From positions 5,403,450-5,467,449 of the forward strand of contig OZ024740.1 of the NCBI GenBank assembly GCA_964016885.1: a DNA stretch of 64,000 nt. Reading direction: 5' to 3'. Origin of the DNA: Eledone cirrhosa (lineage: Eukaryota; Mollusca; Cephalopoda; Octopoda; Eledonidae). The notes under the pieces are model-generated. The model was not told the DNA's origin and searched no databases. It saw only the letters and a list, made by a program, of their open reading frames with translations. A program made the translations under genes and the position numbers. Below, piece by piece: positions 10,105 to 20,900 of this stretch. Positions within the stretch are counted from its first letter, which is position 1, and every line of letters starts with the position of its first letter.

Positions 10105-10690
10105 TTTCACCGTCAAGGAAGCACCAGAGATGTCGCAGCCTCAGCGTGTGTTTGCGCATCATCAGCCATGCGTGACCAGCCCTCCACGCAACAGGTGTTG
10201 ACAGCAGTGGATCGTCTGACAATGGGAGCACGTCCCTTCCATAAAAAGCGGAAGAGGAGGCGCTCCATTTTTGTCAGAGTTGGGCCGGGGCAAGGCACAA
10301 TGGTTAGGCGGTAGCAGATGACGGATGCGATGAATGCATTCGCCACCTCTTCCCAACCTTTCAGGGACAGCTTCCTCTCGGCTCATTTCTGGGTGAGAGA
10401 GGCCACCCTGTTCGTCACCTCGCTCCAGTTTTTCTCCATCTGGAGGCCCGGACCGAACCAGACCCTGAGCAATTTAACCGGTCCTTCCATTCAGGACCCC
10501 ACAACGCTGTCGGGCGGCATGGACTTGCCTCTGCAGGTACCGAGCTGCAAGCCTACTGACTTTTCCTGGTTTAACTTTGCTCCTGTCACTGCTTCATATT
10601 CCTTGAGAGCAGTGCCGAGCATTTGGACATTTCCGGCGCTTGACCGGGCCGCTCTGATTATGCGCCTGTAGACTGAGGAGTGTAAAATTG
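10105..10690 (-). mobile_element. LINE C-terminal fragment, L1/Tx1-like lineage
   Basis: On the minus strand the two overlapping frames (10113-10346 and 10162-10386) read WERGGE...NAFIASVICYRLTIVPCPGP and LFRFLWKGRAPIVRRST...GGLVTHG. This resembles the FLWKG...V.R...GGL...P block that follows the RT domain in L1 and Tx1 elements. Upstream minus-strand sequence to about 10680 reads like the stretch between RT and this block, with in-frame damage. No catalytic YxDD is visible, so it is a truncated dead fragment. It is a third LINE lineage, different from its neighbour at 8525-9900. Confidence 0.7.
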
Positions 10691-10699
10691 AGAGAAGGC

Positions 10700-10910
10700 G
10701 CTTGCCCTGGTGGTTAGGGTGGCCATGGTCTTTTGTGTGGTTTTCACCACGAGTGATCCTCGGAAGTTTGCTCCCTATTGCGGAATTTTTGAATTTTTTG
10801 ATATTTCTATCTTCTTGTTATAACCTTTTTTACACGGCCAAAACCCACGCTGGAGAGAACTCGTCCATGGATCTCGGGAATTTTACCCGCCCTAGATGTG
10901 TATATTTATG
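10700..10910. other. Mixed LINE debris ending in a duplicated 48-bp LINE tail
   Basis: 10850-10898 repeats the tail at 8451-8499 (CTGGAGA...CCCGCCCTAGAT) with two or three changes, again followed by a TATTTATGTG-like tract. The upstream part (10700-10849) is not classified. Confidence 0.65.
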
Positions 10911-10999
10911 TGTATATTTATATATAAGTATATGTGTATATATATATATATGTGTATATGTGTTTATATATGTATGTATATGTGTATATATGTGTGTGT
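10905..10999. repeat. TA/TG microsatellite
   Basis: GTGTATATAT-type tract preceding the CATCATCATC end of the next retroelement tail. Confidence 0.85.
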
Positions 11000-11300
11000 C
11001 ATCATCATCAACATCATTTTCGTTTAACGTCTATCTTCCACGCTAGCATGGGTTAGACGGGAGTTGTCCCACTTGAGACAAGGTTGGTCGGGTGACCGTG
11101 TCTCGCTCATATAGGACTATCTGGCAGGTTTTCTACGGCTGGATACCCTTCCTAACACCAACCACATTTACAGTGTGGAACTGAGGACTTTTTACCGTGT
11201 TATCTACACGGCCACATTACAGCGTGGACTGTGTGTTTTTTTGTCGTGACACCTACACGATCTCGATCTCATTATCTCATTTATTTGGACTGGATGTTGT
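11000..11300 (-). mobile_element. LINE/SINE 3' tail copy (ATG)n-ending
   Basis: Starts with CATCATCATCA on the plus strand, the reverse of an (ATG)n tail. It then has ACGCTAGCATGGGTTAGACG, CTGGATACCCTTCCTAACAC and CAGTGTGGAACTGAGGAC. The same order occurs at 37011-37189, 42403-42747 (within a SINE) and, on the other strand, 43340-43632 (LINE 3' end). The satellite motif ACACTGTAAAGTGG is degenerate here. Confidence 0.8.
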
Positions 11301-11436
11301 GGTACCAACTTTATAGAGAGAGGGTTGTGTTGGTGGGAGTGGGAGGATAGGGTAGGGGTAGTGGTTTGGGGTGTATATTTTGTTAAGAGGTGCCTATTGA
11401 CTGTAAGTTTCGCTTTGTACATAGGCAAGGCGGGTC

Positions 11437-11454
11437 TGTGTATATATGTGTATA

Positions 11455-11485
<31 letters not shown>

Positions 11486-11535
11486 GCATATGTATATATA
11501 TATATATGTATATGTCTATATATATATGTATATTC
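11437..11535. repeat. TA/TG microsatellite
   Basis: TATATGTGTATATA-type run. Open frames across it are low-complexity artefacts. Confidence 0.9.
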
Positions 11536-11559
11536 ACATGGGCCATTCTCGCAACAATC

Positions 11560-11880
11560 ACCCACCTTTTACTATTCGATTTGTTTGCCTCATAACCCCA
11601 TGTGTTTTAGTTGACTACATCATCTTTTTGTTCTAGTGGTAGCATAGAGGAACAATCAACAATTGTTTCAGGGTTATTGCCCCTTGTCAAGATTGTGTAT
11701 CTCTCTCCTGTCACTCACCAGAACACTTGAAGATATATACTACTGTCTAATCGTCTAATGTATACATCGGCTGCCTAGCCTAATTTGCATACTGAGCTAT
11801 TTATTTTGTACAGCTGGCTATGCTGACTAGCCTAATTTGCATACTGAGCTATTTTACAGCTGGCTATGCTGATAAATAAA
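11560..11880. mobile_element. Penelope-like terminal debris with internal duplication
   Basis: Minus strand 11649-11690 carries a TTGACAAGGGG hairpin, then GAAAC, then ATTGTTCC, homologous in layout to 5333-5372. Downstream, AGCCTAATTTGCATACTGAGC occurs twice within about 60 bp (near 11777 and 11830), each followed by CAGCTGGCTATGCTGA. The matching block at 5444 lies beside the RT/GIY-YIG copies. Confidence 0.55.
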
Positions 11881-12425
11881 AAAACAAAATGTGTCTACTT
11901 TAGCGATTACTATATATTCTGAAGAGTTCTAGTGTGTAAGGTATAATAACTACTGTTATTGAAGTTTTATCATCAGGAGGCGAATTCTTCATTGTTTTGA
12001 GCTGATTTAGACTTTTTTTGGCTGTTATTTCTAGCGTCGATATATATATTGTCGTGATAAAATAGAAAATGTTCATACAGTATTTTAAAGTTGCGTTATG
12101 CTGCTGTACCAAGTGGTTTATAAGCGGTATGATTATATGTTATATTCATACGGCAATTCAATACAACACCTCGTTCACATATATGATCTAGAAGTGAACT
12201 GGTATGTATGAACATTTGGCCCCTATTCTTATGAAGAATTCGCTTTCTGATGAAAAAACTTCAATTCCTCCAGCATTGGTTATTCCAATGTCTTTAAATT
12301 CCTGATGGTGTGTCTGAGTCTTTGAAACCATGATTGTGGCATTATATAAGTTAACATTGGCTTCTTTTAGTCAAGTTGACTTATATCACCCCAAAAATGG
12401 GATTTGGGCTTGAATTTAATATATA
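11881..12425. other. Unclassified sequence
   Basis: AT-rich single-copy-looking sequence. No convincing ORF, splice-site pair or repeat signature. Confidence 0.5.
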
Positions 12426-12500
12426 TATATAGGAAAAGAGTGAGGACCCCAATGGCTGAGCTCCGGCTGTTTCGACAGCTAGATCTGAACTTTCAGCTCC
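12420..12500. mobile_element. Half of a foldback/Penelope-like terminal element
   Basis: After a TA tract, TAGGAAAAGAGTGAGGACCCC and GGCTGAGCTCCGGCTGTTTC parallel the left arm of the foldback element at 37201. No right arm follows, so it is a solo or truncated end. Confidence 0.6.
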
Positions 12501-13065
12501 ACCAGCAATGACCATAGCAATATTTATTTGTGCCCTCAGCTGGGCTTTTTAGTTTTAGAATTTTTGAATTTAATACCTGTATGTATAACTTTTCAATACC
12601 AATTACTTGTGCCAAACTAACTTTGATATGTAAAATTAAGAGGTGCATGTGCTGTGTATTGTACATTTTTGTGTATGAGGGTCCCCACAAACCTGAAGCC
12701 CCCCCCCACACCACCACGGTCTAAATCTAACTCTGTTCAGAGGTCCTTTTATTGGGGTAATATAATAATTGAAAATCTCTCCAGTGCTTGTGCCATGAAA
12801 ATGCACCTAGTACACCCTGTGAGGTGATTGGTAACAAAAAGAACTCACTAAAGAAAACATGCCATAAAAGGGTCGAGGGTTGACAGGACCCATTAGTTGT
12901 GTCAACTGCATGACAGCATCTCTAGTGTTGCATCCAGTACTCTCAGTAATTTGGTTGATGATTGGAAGAGCATCCAGTCATAGAAAGGACTTTTGTGACA
13001 AACACTTGAGAGCATCAAAAGTGCTGATGTCATAATAAATGCACTCAGTAGCCTTCCTTGAGTTG
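12501..13065. other. Unclassified sequence
   Basis: Contains short poly-C (near 12700) and no recognisable coding potential. Short open frames on both strands match nothing I know. Confidence 0.5.
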
Positions 13066-13187
13066 CATATAAACCTGATAGAGGACTCTGGCCCCCAATC
13101 TCTAAGGTCAGTAAGACACAGGGTTGCATATAAATATAATAGAGGATTCTGGCCCCCAATCTCTGAAGTCAGTAAGACACAGGGTTA
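13066..13187. repeat. 61-bp tandem duplication
   Basis: Two consecutive copies beginning GCATATAAA and ending GACACAGGGTT, with a few substitutions. The inner block TCTGGCCCCCAATCTCT is identical in both. Confidence 0.9.
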
Positions 13188-13204
13188 CATGTAAACATGG
13201 TGCT

Positions 13205-13429
13205 GTTAGTGGTGGTGGTAGGTGGTGTTTTGTATTGTTTTAACAAAGGACTTGTGGTCACTTTATATAGCTCTCTCAACATTTTGTTTGGTAGCCCTAG
13301 GTAGTGTTGGCTCTAGATGGTGGTGGTTGTGGGTGGTGGTGGTGCTGAGTGGTAGTGGTGGAAGGTGGTGTTTTCAATGGTAATATAGATCACTTTATAT
13401 TGCTGTGGTGGCCCTAGATTTTGGTATTA
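13205..13429. repeat. Degenerate edge of the GGTGGT minisatellite
   Basis: Scattered GGTGGTGGTGG and GTGGTGTTTTG blocks separated by about 100 bp of non-repetitive sequence. It looks like the decayed fringe of the adjacent array. Confidence 0.6.
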
Positions 13430-14553
13430 GGTGGTGGTGGTGTTGGGTGGTGGTGCTGGATGGGGGTGTTGGGTGGTGGTGTTGGGTGGTGGTGTTGGGT
13501 GGTGGTTTTGGGTGATGGTGTTGGGTGGTGGTGCTTGATGGGGGTCTTGGGTGGTGGTGTTGGGTGGTGGTGTTGGGTGGTGTTGGGTGGTGGTGTTGGG
13601 TGGTGGTGGTGCTGGATGGTGGTGTTGGGTGGTGGTGTTGGGTGGTGGTGGTGCTGGATGGTGGTGTTGGGTGGTGGTGTTGGGTGGTGGTGTTGGGTGG
13701 TGGTGTTGAGTGGTGGTGTTGGGTGGTGGTGTTGGGTGATGGTGTTGGGTGGTGGTGCTTGATGGGGGTGTTGGGTGGTGGTGTTGGGTGATGGTGTTGG
13801 GTGGTGTTGGGTGGTGGTGTTGGGTGGTGGTGGTGCTGGATGGTGGTGTTGGGTGGTGGTGTTGGGTGGTGTTGGGTGGTGGTGTTGGGTGGTGGTGGTG
13901 CTGGATGGTGGTGTTGGGTGGTGGTGTTGGGTGGTGTTGGGTGGTGGTGTTGGGTGGTGGTGGTGCTGGATGGTGGTGTTGGGTGGTGGTGTTGGGTGGT
14001 GGTGTTGGGTGGTGGTGTTGGGTGATGGTGTTGGGTGGTGATATTGGGTGGTGGTGGTGCTGGATGGTGTTGGATGGTGGTGTTGGGTGGTGATATTGGG
14101 TGGTGGTGGTGCTGGATGGTGTTGGGTGGTGGTGCTGGATGGGGGTGTTGGGTGGTGGTGTTGGGTGGTGGTGTTGGGTGGTGGTGTTGGGTGGTGGTGG
14201 TGCTGGATGGTGGTGTTGGGTGGTGGTGTTGGGTGATGGTGTTGGGTGGTGGTGTTGGGTGATGGTGTTGGGTGGTGGTGTTGGGTGGTGGTGTTGGGTG
14301 GTGGTGTTGGGTGGTAGTGTTGGGTGGTGGTGTTGGGTGGTGGTTTTGGGTGGTGGTGTTGGGTGGTGGTGTTGGGTCGTGGTGTTGGGTGGTAGTGTTG
14401 GGTGGAGGTGTTGGTTGGTGGTGTTGGGTGGTGTTGGGTGATGTTGGGTGATGTTGGGTGGTAGTGTTGGGTGGAGGTGTTGGGTGGTGTTGGGTGATGT
14501 TGGGTGGTAGTGTTGGGTGGAGGGGTTGGGTGGAGGTGTTGGGTGGTGTTGGG
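13430..14553. repeat. 12-bp G/T minisatellite (GGTGGTGTTGGG)n
   Basis: About 90 tandem units of GGTGGTGTTGGG with variants (GGTGCTGGATGG, GGTGATATTGGG, single-triplet gains). The plus strand is almost free of C. The period is a multiple of three, so five of six frames stay open for hundreds of codons and give His/Pro/Thr or Gly/Val/Trp strings. These are not genes. Runs of GGG and GG give G-quadruplex potential on the plus strand. Confidence 0.97.
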
Positions 14554-14835
14554 TAGGTTCTTGAACATTGGTTTTTGTTATTACACTACTCTGAGACACA
14601 CAGATAGGTGCAGACACACATGCGTACCCCCCCCCCACTCACACACACAATCTTTTGAAATGGCAACAATCAATAAGCAATAGGAATCAACATTGATCGT
14701 TTTGGAAATGGTTTTCTGCCAATGAAAAGCCAAATCAATCTGGGACAACATATCAATATATATAATCAATCATAAAATTGTAGGGAGTTTCTCATTGAAG
14801 TTTCATAAGTTCCAGCTAAACTGTTATTGTTATTG
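14554..14835. other. Unclassified sequence
   Basis: Includes a poly-C/CA stretch near 14628-14650. No feature recognised. Confidence 0.5.
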
Positions 14836-15050
14836 ATGGATTCGTAGAATCGGTAGAGCGTTGGACACCATGCTTTGCAGCATAGAGTTACGGCCCTTTA
14901 TGTCCTGAGTTTAGATCCCGCCGAGGTTAGCTTTCTTTTTCATCCTTACACGGTCGATAAAATCAAGTACCAGTAACAAACTGGGTCCAATTTAATTGAC
15001 TTTCCCCCCTCCTCCAAAATTGCTGGCCTTGTGCCTAAATCAGAAACTAT
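14836..15050 (+). mobile_element. tRNA-derived SINE
   Basis: Head with box A-like ATCGGTAGAGCGTTGG and box B-like GAGTTTAGATCCC (a tRNA-Lys-like arrangement). The body has TTTTCATCCTTACACGGTCG, AGTACCAGTAAC and CTGGCCTTGTGCC, and the tail is (ATT)n. Long form, including a TTTAATTGACTTTCCCC segment missing from the shorter copies at 16.0k and 16.3k. Confidence 0.92.
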
Positions 15051-15066
15051 TATTATTGTTATTAGG

Positions 15067-15245
15067 GTGGTGGATTGGCAGAATCGGTAGAGCATCGGAG
15101 AGTTGTTTAGCAGTATTTATTTTCAGGACTTTACTTTCTGAGTTCAACTCCTGTTGAGGTCAACTTAACCTTTCATCCTACAGAGGTCCAGTCAAGAACT
15201 GGGGTCGATATAATCCCCTTTCCTCTGCCAATGTTAGAAAGAATT
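15067..15245 (+). mobile_element. tRNA-derived SINE, diverged copy
   Basis: Starts GGTGGATTGGCAGAATCGG, with box B-like GAGTTCAACTCC and a body AACTGGGGTCGATATAATCCC, ending in (ATT)n. More diverged than the copy just upstream. A third partial head (GGTAGAGCATCGAACTG) follows at about 15255-15290. Confidence 0.88.
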
Positions 15246-15436
15246 ATTATTATTGGATTGACCATATTGGTAGAGCATCGAACTGCTTTAATAACAACAA
15301 CAATGATAATAATAAAAAAAAAAAATTAAAAAGTAATAATAGAATTAATAAGAACAACAATAGATGTTGGCAGAGGTTGTGAGAGTGGACCTTAAATACT
15401 GGCAGAGGAGATGACGAAGGAATTGGAGGGTTGACG
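15246..15436. other. Partial SINE head and A-rich low-complexity DNA
   Basis: SINE head remnant, then (AAC)n and (AAT)n tracts. Nothing else recognised. Confidence 0.6.
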
Positions 15437-15728
15437 TGCTGAGAAGGACCTCTCCATGCTGAGAAGGACCTGTCTGTGTTGAGAAGGACCTGTCTGTGCT
15501 GACCTCTCCATGCTGAGAAGGACCTGTCTGTGTTGAGAAGGACCTCTCCATGCTGAGAAGGACCTGTCCATGCTGAGAAGGACCTCTCCATGCTGAGAAG
15601 GACCTGTCTGTGTTGAGAAGGACCTCTCCATGCTGAGAAGGACCTCTCCATGCTGAGAAGGACCTGTCCATGCTGAGAAGGACCTCTCCATGCTGAGAAG
15701 GACCTGTCTGTGTTGAGAAGGACCTCTC
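15437..15728. repeat. 20-bp minisatellite
   Basis: About 14 units of the type TGCTGAGAAGGACCTCTCCA, alternating with TGTTGAGAAGGACCTGTCTG forms. One unit is shortened near 15500. Mixed order of the two forms points to unequal exchange. The GGACC core is partly self-complementary. The minus-strand open frames (Ser-Gln-His-Gly strings) are repeat artefacts. Confidence 0.95.
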
Positions 15729-15961
15729 TAACCCATGCAAGAATGGAAAAGTGGATGTAAAAACAATGATGGTGATAGCATGGAATGAAAGAGACAAGTC
15801 ACAAGGGAGTAGATGATGGCACTTCACTTAATTTTCAATGTTAAAATGATAATTGTGTATTAATTATTGACATAACATTATCAATGAACTGTATAATATA
15901 TTGTGTAGATGTCGAGAGCTGAAGAGCTGGAGAATTGAACTTAGTTCATCATCATCATTGT
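15729..15961. other. Unclassified sequence
   Basis: No recognised feature between the minisatellite and the next SINE. Confidence 0.5.
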
Positions 15962-16129
15962 CTTGGCAGTATCGGTAGAGGGTCGGACGCCATGCTTTGA
16001 TGCATAGAGTCATTCTGAGTTCAAATCCCGCCAAAGTTAACTTTGCTTTCATCCTTACGGGGTTGATAAAATAAAGTACCAGTAATGCACTGGGTAATTG
16101 CTGGCCTTGTGCCAAAAGTAGAAACAATT
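15962..16129 (+). mobile_element. tRNA-derived SINE
   Basis: GGCAGTATCGGTAGAGGGTC head, box B-like GAGTTCAAATCCC, body TTTCATCCTTACGGGG, AGTACCAGTAATGCACTG, GGCCTTGTGCC, tail (ATT/ATC)n. It belongs to the same short subfamily as the SINE trapped in the RT/GIY-YIG element. Confidence 0.92.
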
Positions 16130-16264
16130 ATTATCATCATCACCACCACCACTACCATCCTCATCATCATTATTGATATCATCATTGTCATCATCATCAT
16201 TGTCACCACCACCATCACCCTCATCATCATCATCATCATCACCATCCTCACCCTCACCACCACT

Positions 16265-16302
<38 letters not shown>
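16130..16302. repeat. (ATC)n microsatellite with CACCAC interruptions
   Basis: Expanded from the 3' tail of the preceding SINE. The minus-strand poly-Asp and poly-Met frames are artefacts. Confidence 0.95.
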
Positions 16303-16488
16303 GGTGGATTGGCAGTATCAGTAGAGGGTTGGACGCCATGCTTTCCACCATATTTACGTCCCTTTACGATCTGAGTTCAAATCCCGCCGAGGTTGACTTT
16401 GCCTTTCATCCTTACGGGGTCGATAAAATAAAGTACCAGTAATGCACTGGGTAATTGCTGGCCTTGTGCCAAACGTAGAAACAATTAT
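16303..16488 (+). mobile_element. tRNA-derived SINE
   Basis: Full short-subfamily copy from GGTGGATTGGCAGTATC to GAAACAATTATTA. Box A- and B-like blocks present, nearly identical in body to 15962-16129. Confidence 0.93.
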
Positions 16489-16493
16489 TATCA

Positions 16494-16775
16494 TTGTCAA
16501 ATATTGAGAAAGCCACCATATTCTGGGATATGTCACTACACACAGACAGGGAGCTCAAAGCTAACCAATTTAATATTATAGTCGAAGACTACAAAGAAAA
16601 TAATGGTTTCCTAATTGATGTATCAACCCCCACAGATGACAGTATATCTACCAAGGAAATGGAGAAATTATCTAAATATAAAGATCTAGAGTTAGAAATA
16701 ACTGAAATGTGAATTATGAAAACAGAAACAATACCTATAGTACTACAATTATCAAAATATACATCTATTTGTAGA
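16494..16775 (+). mobile_element. Retrotransposon C-terminal fragment
   Basis: The open frame reads IFWDMSLHTDRELKANQFNI, then IIVEDYKE, LIDVSTPTDDSIS and KEMEKLSKYKDLELEI. This block lies downstream of the RT in one metazoan retrotransposon group (consensus style: LWD..I.TDR.I.ANRPDI...LIDV..P.D). After the TGA, sequence like MKTETIPIV continues, which fits the family (MKT..VPVV). So the stop is a mutation in a longer frame. No RT motifs nearby. Confidence 0.7.
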
Positions 16776-17262
16776 TGTTCTACAATTTATGTACAAGGTA
16801 TGTTTATCACATATCAAAGTGTTTTATATCTTGGTTGATATTTGATAATAGCAGCTAAACTAAACACTACAACTAAATTGATCAAATTTGATCCCCCCCC
16901 CCTTCCGCATTCAGAAATGCTTCCACCACCCCTGTAATAATAGGTGTTCTGGGAATGGTAAAAAACATGCAGGTAGATACATAATGAAAATCACAGAACT
17001 TATAAATACAAATATATAAACCATCCAATAGACCATAGTTGCTTTCTTCCCACCATTTCTAAATCCTCTACAATGTCCCTTATTTGGTACTTTGAGACAT
17101 CCTATAGAACTATCACAATTTACTGGTCATTTGGAAGAAGAGATAAACCTTTTATTGCTAATTCATAGCTCCCTCAAAACCATGTTCTTTTTGTAGCTAC
17201 TACTATGTTTTCAGAGCAAACTTCCTCCATTGGAAATTAGGTCACCAAGGTAACAAAAGTTA
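16776..17262. other. Unclassified sequence
   Basis: AT-rich. Contains a poly-C run near 16892. No recognised coding or repeat signature. Confidence 0.5.
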
Positions 17263-17525
17263 TCAGTATATATATGTATATATATATATATACACACATA
17301 TTTATATATATGTGTGTGTGTGCATATATATATATATATATATATACCCCTGCTAGTGAGGAAGATAGATGTTAAATGATGATGATGATGATATATATAT
17401 ATACAGCCGCATACACAAATATCATCATCATCATCATTTAATGTCCATTTTCTCTGCTAGCACCTATATACGTATGCACGCACGCACACACACACACACA
17501 CGCGCACACACACACACACATAAGT
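17263..17525. repeat. Compound microsatellites with LINE/SINE tail scraps
   Basis: TATATG, TGTG, GATGATGATG, ATCATCATC and CACACA tracts. Between them are scraps of the (ATG)n tail family, for example CCCTGCTAGTGAGGAAGATAG near 17347 and TTTAATGTCC near 17435, in both orientations. Confidence 0.85.
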
Positions 17526-17626
17526 GAGAGAAATGATTTCTATCCTTCTCTACAATAGTCCAAATTTTGCTATTAAATATTAAAGTATTTAACAGGATTT
17601 CACATTTGGTGTGGTATTGTGAAATG

Positions 17627-17949
17627 TCAGTGGTGGTGGTGGTGGTAGTGGTGGGGTGTTGGTGGTGGTGGGATGGTGGTGGGATGGGGTGTCCATGGGG
17701 TGATGGGGTGGTGGCTGTTGGGTGGGGTGGAGGTAATGGGATTGGGGTGGCGGGGTGGAGGTAGTGGGTTGGTGGTGGTGGTGGGGTGATGGTGGCTGGT
17801 GATGTTGGTGGTGATGGTGTGCTGTGGTGGTCTTAGAGTTGTTATTGGTGGTGGTAGCGGTGGTGGTTTTGTTGATGTAGTTGTCATAGTGGTGTAGTAA
17901 GTTGTAATGGTCACTGCTGTGGTCTTGTTGTTGTTGGTAGTGGTGTGGT
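17627..17949. repeat. Degenerate left edge of the 52-bp minisatellite
   Basis: Irregular GGTGGTGG-rich DNA with no fixed period, grading into the regular array from about 17950. Confidence 0.8.
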
Positions 17950-20900
17950 GGTGGTAGTGGTGTGGTGGTGGTGGATGTATGGTGGTAGTGTTGGTGGTGT
18001 TGTTGTTGTTGGTAGTGGTGTGGTGGTGGTGGAGTTATAGTGGTAGTGTTGGTGGTGTTGTTGGTAGTGGTGTGGTGGTGGTGGAGGTATGGTGGTAGTG
18101 TTGGTGGTGTTGTAGGTAGTGGTGTGGTGGTGGTGGAGGTATGGTGGTAGTGTTGATGGTGTTGTTGGTAGTGGTGTGGTGGTGTGGTGGAGGTGGAGGT
18201 ATGGTGGTAGTGTTGGTGGTGTTGTTGGTAGTGGTGTGGTGGTGTGGTGGTGGTGGAGGTATGGTGGTAGTGTTGGTGGTGTTGTTGGTAGTGGTGTGGT
18301 GGTGGTGGAGGTATGGTGGTAGTGTTGGTGGTGTTGTTGGTAGTGGTATGGTGGTAGTGTTGGTGGTGTTGTTGGTAGTGGTGTGGTGGTAGTGGAGGTA
18401 TGGTGGTAGTGTTGGTGGTGTTGTTGGTAGTGGTGTGGTGGTGTGGTGGTGGTGGAGGTATGGTGGTAGTGTTGGTGGTGTTGTTGGTAGTGGTGTGGTG
18501 GTGGTGGAGGTATGGTGGTAGTGTTGGTGGTGTTGTTGTTGTTGGTAGTGGTGTGGTGGTGGTGGAGGTATGGTGGTAGTGCTGGTGGTGTTGTTGGTAG
18601 TGGTGTGGTAGTGGTGGAGGTATGGTGGTAGTGTTGGTGGTGTTGTTGGTAGTGGTGTGGTAGTGGTGGAGGTATGGTGGTAGTGTTGGTGGTGTTGTTG
18701 GTAGTGGTGTGGTAGTGGTGGAGGTATGGTGGTAGTGTTGGTGGTGTTGTTGGTAGTGGTGTCGTGGTGGTGGAGGTATGATGGTAGTGTTGGTGGTGTT
18801 GTTGGTAGTGGTGTGGTGGTAGTGGAGGTATGGTGGTAGTGTTGGTGGTGTTGTTGGTAGTGGTGTGGTAGTGGTGGAGGTATGGTGGTAGTGTTGGTGG
18901 TGTTGTTGGTAGTGGTGTGGTAGTGGTGGAGGTATGGTGGTAGTGTTGGTGGTGTTGTTGGTAGTGGTGTGGTAGTGGTGGAGGATTGGTGGTAGTGTTG
19001 GTGGTGTTGTTGGTAGTGGTGTGGTAGTGGTGGAGGTATGGTGGTAGTGTTGGTGGTGTTGTTGGTAGTGGTGTGGTAGTGGTGGAGGTATGGTGGCAGT
19101 GTTGGTGGTGTTGTTGGTAGTGGTGTGGTAGTGGTGGAGGTATGGTGGTAGTGTTGGTGGTGTTGTTGGTAGTGGTGTGGTAGTGGTGGAGGTATGGCGG
19201 TAGTGTTGGTGGTGTTGTTGGTAGTGGTGTGGTAGTGGTGGAGGTATGGTGGTAGTGTTGGTGGTGTTGTTGGTAGTGGTATGGTGGTAGTGGAGGTGTG
19301 GTGGTAGTGTTGGTGGTGTTGTTGGTAGTGGTGTGGTAGTGGTGGAGGTATGGTGGTAGTGTTGGTGGTGTTGTTGGTAGTGGTGTCGTGGTGGTGGAGG
19401 TATGATGGTAGTGGTGGTGGTGTTGTTGGTAGTGGTGTGGTGGTAGTGGAGATATGGTGGTAGTGTTGGTGGTGTTGTTGGTAGTGGTGTGGTGGTGGTG
19501 GAGGTATGGTGGTAGTGTTGGTGGTGTTGCTGGTAGTGGTGTGGTTGTGGTGGAGGTATGGTGGTAGTGTTGGTGGTGTTGTTGGTAGTGGTGTGGTGGT
19601 GGTGGAGGTATGGTGGTAGTGTTGGTGGTGTTGTTGGTAGTGGTGTGGTGGTGGTGGAGGTATGGTGGTAGTGTTGGTGGTGTTGTTGGTAGTGGTGTGG
19701 TGGTGGTGGAGGTATGATGGTAGTGGTGGTGGTGTTGTTGGTAGTGGTGTGGTGGTAGTGAAGGTATGGTGGTAGTGTTGGTGGTGTTGTTGGTAGTGGT
19801 GTGGTAGTGGTGGAGGTATGGTGGTAGTGTTGGTGGTGTTGTTGGTAGTGGTGAGGTGGTGGTGGAGGTATGGTGGTAGTGTTGGTGGTGTTGTTGGTAG
19901 TGGTGTGGTAGTGGTGGAGGTATGGTGGTAGTGTTGGTGGTGTTGTTGGTAGTGGTGTGGTAGTGGTGGAGGTATGGTGGTAGTGTTGGTGGTGTTGTTG
20001 GTAGTGGTGTGGTGGTGGTGGAGGTATGGTGGTAGTGTTGGTGGTGTTGTTGGTAGTGGTGTGGTGGTAGTGGAGGTATGGTGGTAGTGTTGGTGGTGTT
20101 GTCGGTAGTGGTGTGGTGGTGGTGGAGGTATGGTGGTAGTGTTGGTGGTGTTGTTGGTAGTGGTGTGGTGGTGGTGGAGGTATGGTGGTAGTGTTGGTGG
20201 TGTTGTTGGTAGTGGTGTGGTAGTGGTGGAGGTATGGTGGTAGTGTTGGTGGTGTTGTTGGTAGTGGTGTGGTGGTGGTGGAGGTATGGTGGTAGTGTTG
20301 GTGGTGTTGTTGGTAGTGGTGTGGTGGTAGTGGAGGTATGGTGGTAGTGTTGGTGGTGTTGTCGGTAGTGGTGTGGTGGTGGTGGAGGTATGGTGGTAGT
20401 GTTGGTAGTGTTGTTGGTAGTGGTGTGGTGGTAGTGGAGGTATGGTGGTAGTGCTGGTGGTGTTGTTGGTAGTGGTGTGGTGGTGGTGGAGGTATGGTGG
20501 TAGTGTTGGTGGTGTTGTTGGTAGTGGTGTGGTAGTGGTGGATGTATGGTGGTAGTGTTGGTGGTGTTGTTGGTAGTGGTGTGGTGGTGGTGGAGGTATG
20601 GTGGTAGTGTTGGTGGTGTTGTTGGTAGTGGTGTGGTGGTAGTGGAGGTATGGTGGTAGTGTTGGTGGTGTTGTTGGTAGTGATGTGGTAGTGGTGGAGG
20701 TATGGTGGTAGCGTTGGTGGTGTTGTTGGTAGTGGTGTGGTGGTAGTTGTGGTATGGTAGTAGTGTTGGTGGTGTTGTTGGTAGTGGTATGGTAGTGGTG
20801 GAGGTATGGTGGTAGTGTTGGTTGTGTTGTTGGTAGTGGTGTGGTAGTGGTGGAGGTATGGTGGTAGTGTTGGTGGTGTTGTTGGTAGTGGTGTGGTGGT

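Noticed and set aside
10318..10671. 117-codon plus-strand frame
   Set aside because: Antisense to the L1/Tx1-like LINE fragment, whose minus-strand FLWKG block explains the region.
13414..14638. 384- and 403-codon His/Pro/Thr frames (ice-structuring or mucin-like appearance)
   Set aside because: Artefacts of the 12-bp minisatellite. Several overlapping frames are open at once.
14836..16488. tRNA-Lys gene cluster
   Set aside because: The heads are tRNA-like only. Each continues into the same SINE body and (ATT/ATC)n tail.
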